Source: an uncultured bacterium
Lineage (GTDB): Bacteria; Verrucomicrobiota; Lentisphaeria; Oligosphaerales; Oligosphaeraceae
Direction: 5' to 3'
Assembly (NCBI GenBank): GCA_900548225.1
Contig: URJM01000087.1
Location: 1 to 7,190 of the forward strand
DNA length: 7,190 nucleotides
In this document: positions 6,298 to 7,190 of the stretch, piece by piece
Layout: each line of letters begins with the position of its first letter
Position numbering within the stretch: position 1 is the stretch's first letter
Position numbers and translations under genes: made by a program
The notes under the pieces: generated by a model
What the model was told of the DNA's origin: nothing
The model's input: the letters and a program-made list of their open reading frames with translations, nothing else
The model's database searches: none

Positions 6298-7190
6298 ATA
6301 TCGGCACTGCGAGCTATGTCCGAGGAGATGCGGGGCGGACCGCGCCTCCGGGAAGCTGGGCTTCTGCGGCGAGGGTGCACGCCTCCATGTCGCCGCGATT
6401 GAGGCGCATTTTGGCGAGGAGCCACCGCTGGTCGGAAAGGAGGGCAGCGGAACTGTCTTCCTGACGGGATGTTCCTGCGGGTGCTTCTTCTGCCAGAACT
6501 ACCAGCTTTCCACCGAGCACTTCGGGGAGTTCATCGGGGTGGATGATGCGGTGGAGAGGATTCTTGCGCTGGCGTCGAAGGGCGTCCGCAACGTGAATTT
6601 CGTCACTCCGGACCATTACTGGCCCCATCTGCGCGCCATTGTGAGGCGTCTGCGCGCGGCGGGTTGCGATTTGCCATTTGTCTGGAACGGCAGTGGATAC
6701 AGCTCTGTCGAAACACTCGCCGACGCACTGGACAGCGGAGTGGAGATCTTTCTCCCGGACTTCAAGTACGCGACGGCCGGACTGGCCCGGGAGTGCATGG
6801 GGCGGGAGGAGTATCCGCAGGTCGCCCTCCAGGGGCTGCGGCTGCTGGTCGAAAGGGCCGGATTCCTCAGGCCGTTTGACGAGACAGGCGAAATGGCCGC
6901 AAACAGGGGGACGCTCGTCAGGCACCTCGTCCTCCCAGGAGAGGTGGAAAACTCCCTGGCAGTCCTGGAACTCCTGGCAGAGGAATTCGGAACAAGGCTC
7001 CCAATCTCCGTCATGCGGCAGTTCAGGCCCATGCCGCAATGCTTCGCAAGAGGACGCTTCACCAGGATGGTGACAGACGACGAATACCGCAGGGTGGTCG
7101 AAAAGGTCGAGGAACTGGGATTCCGGCGGGTCTTTCTGCAACCCGAATCCGGAGACGAGGAGTTCGTCCCGGACTTCCATCGGCAGGGCG
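6275..7190 (+). CDS. Radical SAM protein, PflX-like (COG1313), 3'-truncated by the window edge
   Basis: The frame from the ATG at 6275 stays open for 305 codons to the window end, with no stop. The N-terminus has a cysteine cluster CELCPRRCG (12-20) plus C31 in GFCGEG, typical of this family and possibly a second metal site. FLTGCSCGCFFCQN (62-75) holds the radical SAM CX3CX2C motif (C66, C70, C73), which binds the [4Fe-4S] cluster that cleaves S-adenosylmethionine. C68 is an additional cysteine inside it. Further family landmarks are NFVTPDHYWPHL (108-119), VWNGSGYSSVETL (136-148), FLPDFKYA (159-166), VRHLVLPG (215-222) and the segment SVMRQFRPM (245-253). Distant similarity to pyruvate formate-lyase activating enzymes gives the family its name, but the substrate is unknown. 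FVPDFHRQG at the edge resembles the usual C-terminus, so few residues are missing. GAGGG-like bases at 6261-6265 lie 9 bases before the ATG; AAGGAG at 6268-6273 is too close to serve. The start overlaps hisA, suggesting translational coupling. Confidence 0.88.
   Translation, partial: MTEGTFPEYRHCELCPRRCGADRASGKLGFCGEGARLHVAAIEAHFGEEPPLVGKEGSGTVFLTGCSCGCFFCQNYQLSTEHFGEFIGVDDAVERILALASKGVRNVNFVTPDHYWPHLRAIVRRLRAAGCDLPFVWNGSGYSSVETLADALDSGVEIFLPDFKYATAGLARECMGREEYPQVALQGLRLLVERAGFLRPFDETGEMAANRGTLVRHLVLPGEVENSLAVLELLAEEFGTRLPISVMRQFRPMPQCFARGRFTRMVTDDEYRRVVEKVEELGFRRVFLQPESGDEEFVPDFHRQG

Noticed and set aside
6314..7180. Minus-strand open frame of 288 codons
   Set aside because: It is antisense to the radical SAM gene, whose plus-strand frame has clear conserved motifs. 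The antisense translation shows no recognisable domain and is an effect of GC-rich codon use.

Overview
The window looks like a GC-rich bacterial chromosome with four complete or nearly complete plus-strand genes downstream of the end of a very large surface-protein gene. The organism is probably Gram-negative. A giant cysteine-free beta-helix adhesin-like protein without a recognisable autotransporter barrel, next to a HisA of the eukaryotic HIS6 type, would fit the Planctomycetes-Verrucomicrobia-Lentisphaerae-Kiritimatiellae group. That placement is an inference with low confidence.

Layout. Positions 1-3193 hold the 3' part of a gene for a repetitive secreted protein. It is open at the left edge: the frame runs through the first base, and the GTG at 50 is an internal valine codon. 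About 2.7 kb encodes stacked coils of roughly 20 residues, followed by a non-repetitive, aromatic-rich C-terminal region of about 150 residues. A strong intrinsic terminator (3202-3246) closes this unit. A 170-base non-coding stretch follows, with a possible promoter and a small hairpin. Then come a hexameric-type citrate synthase (3418-4743), a cytoplasmic alpha/beta-hydrolase of the esterase D/tributyrin esterase family (4790-5521), a HIS6-type phosphoribosylformimino-AICAR-phosphate isomerase, HisA (5533-6297), and a radical SAM protein of the PflX-like COG1313 family (6275 to the right edge). The radical SAM gene starts inside the last codons of hisA and is complete except for probably a few C-terminal residues.

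The last four genes are co-directional, with gaps of 46 and 11 bases and one 23-base overlap, and no terminator is visible between them. They probably form one transcription unit starting upstream of the citrate synthase. Their functions (entry to the TCA cycle, ester hydrolysis, histidine biosynthesis, a radical SAM enzyme of unknown substrate) do not form an obvious pathway, so the grouping looks like a housekeeping operon of convenience. I found no RNA gene, CRISPR array, insertion sequence or phage gene. The points most worth a second look are the HIS6-type HisA outside a his operon, the extra cysteine in the radical SAM cluster motif, the uncharacterised C-terminal domain of the adhesin, and a shift in synonymous codon use toward the 3' ends of several genes.
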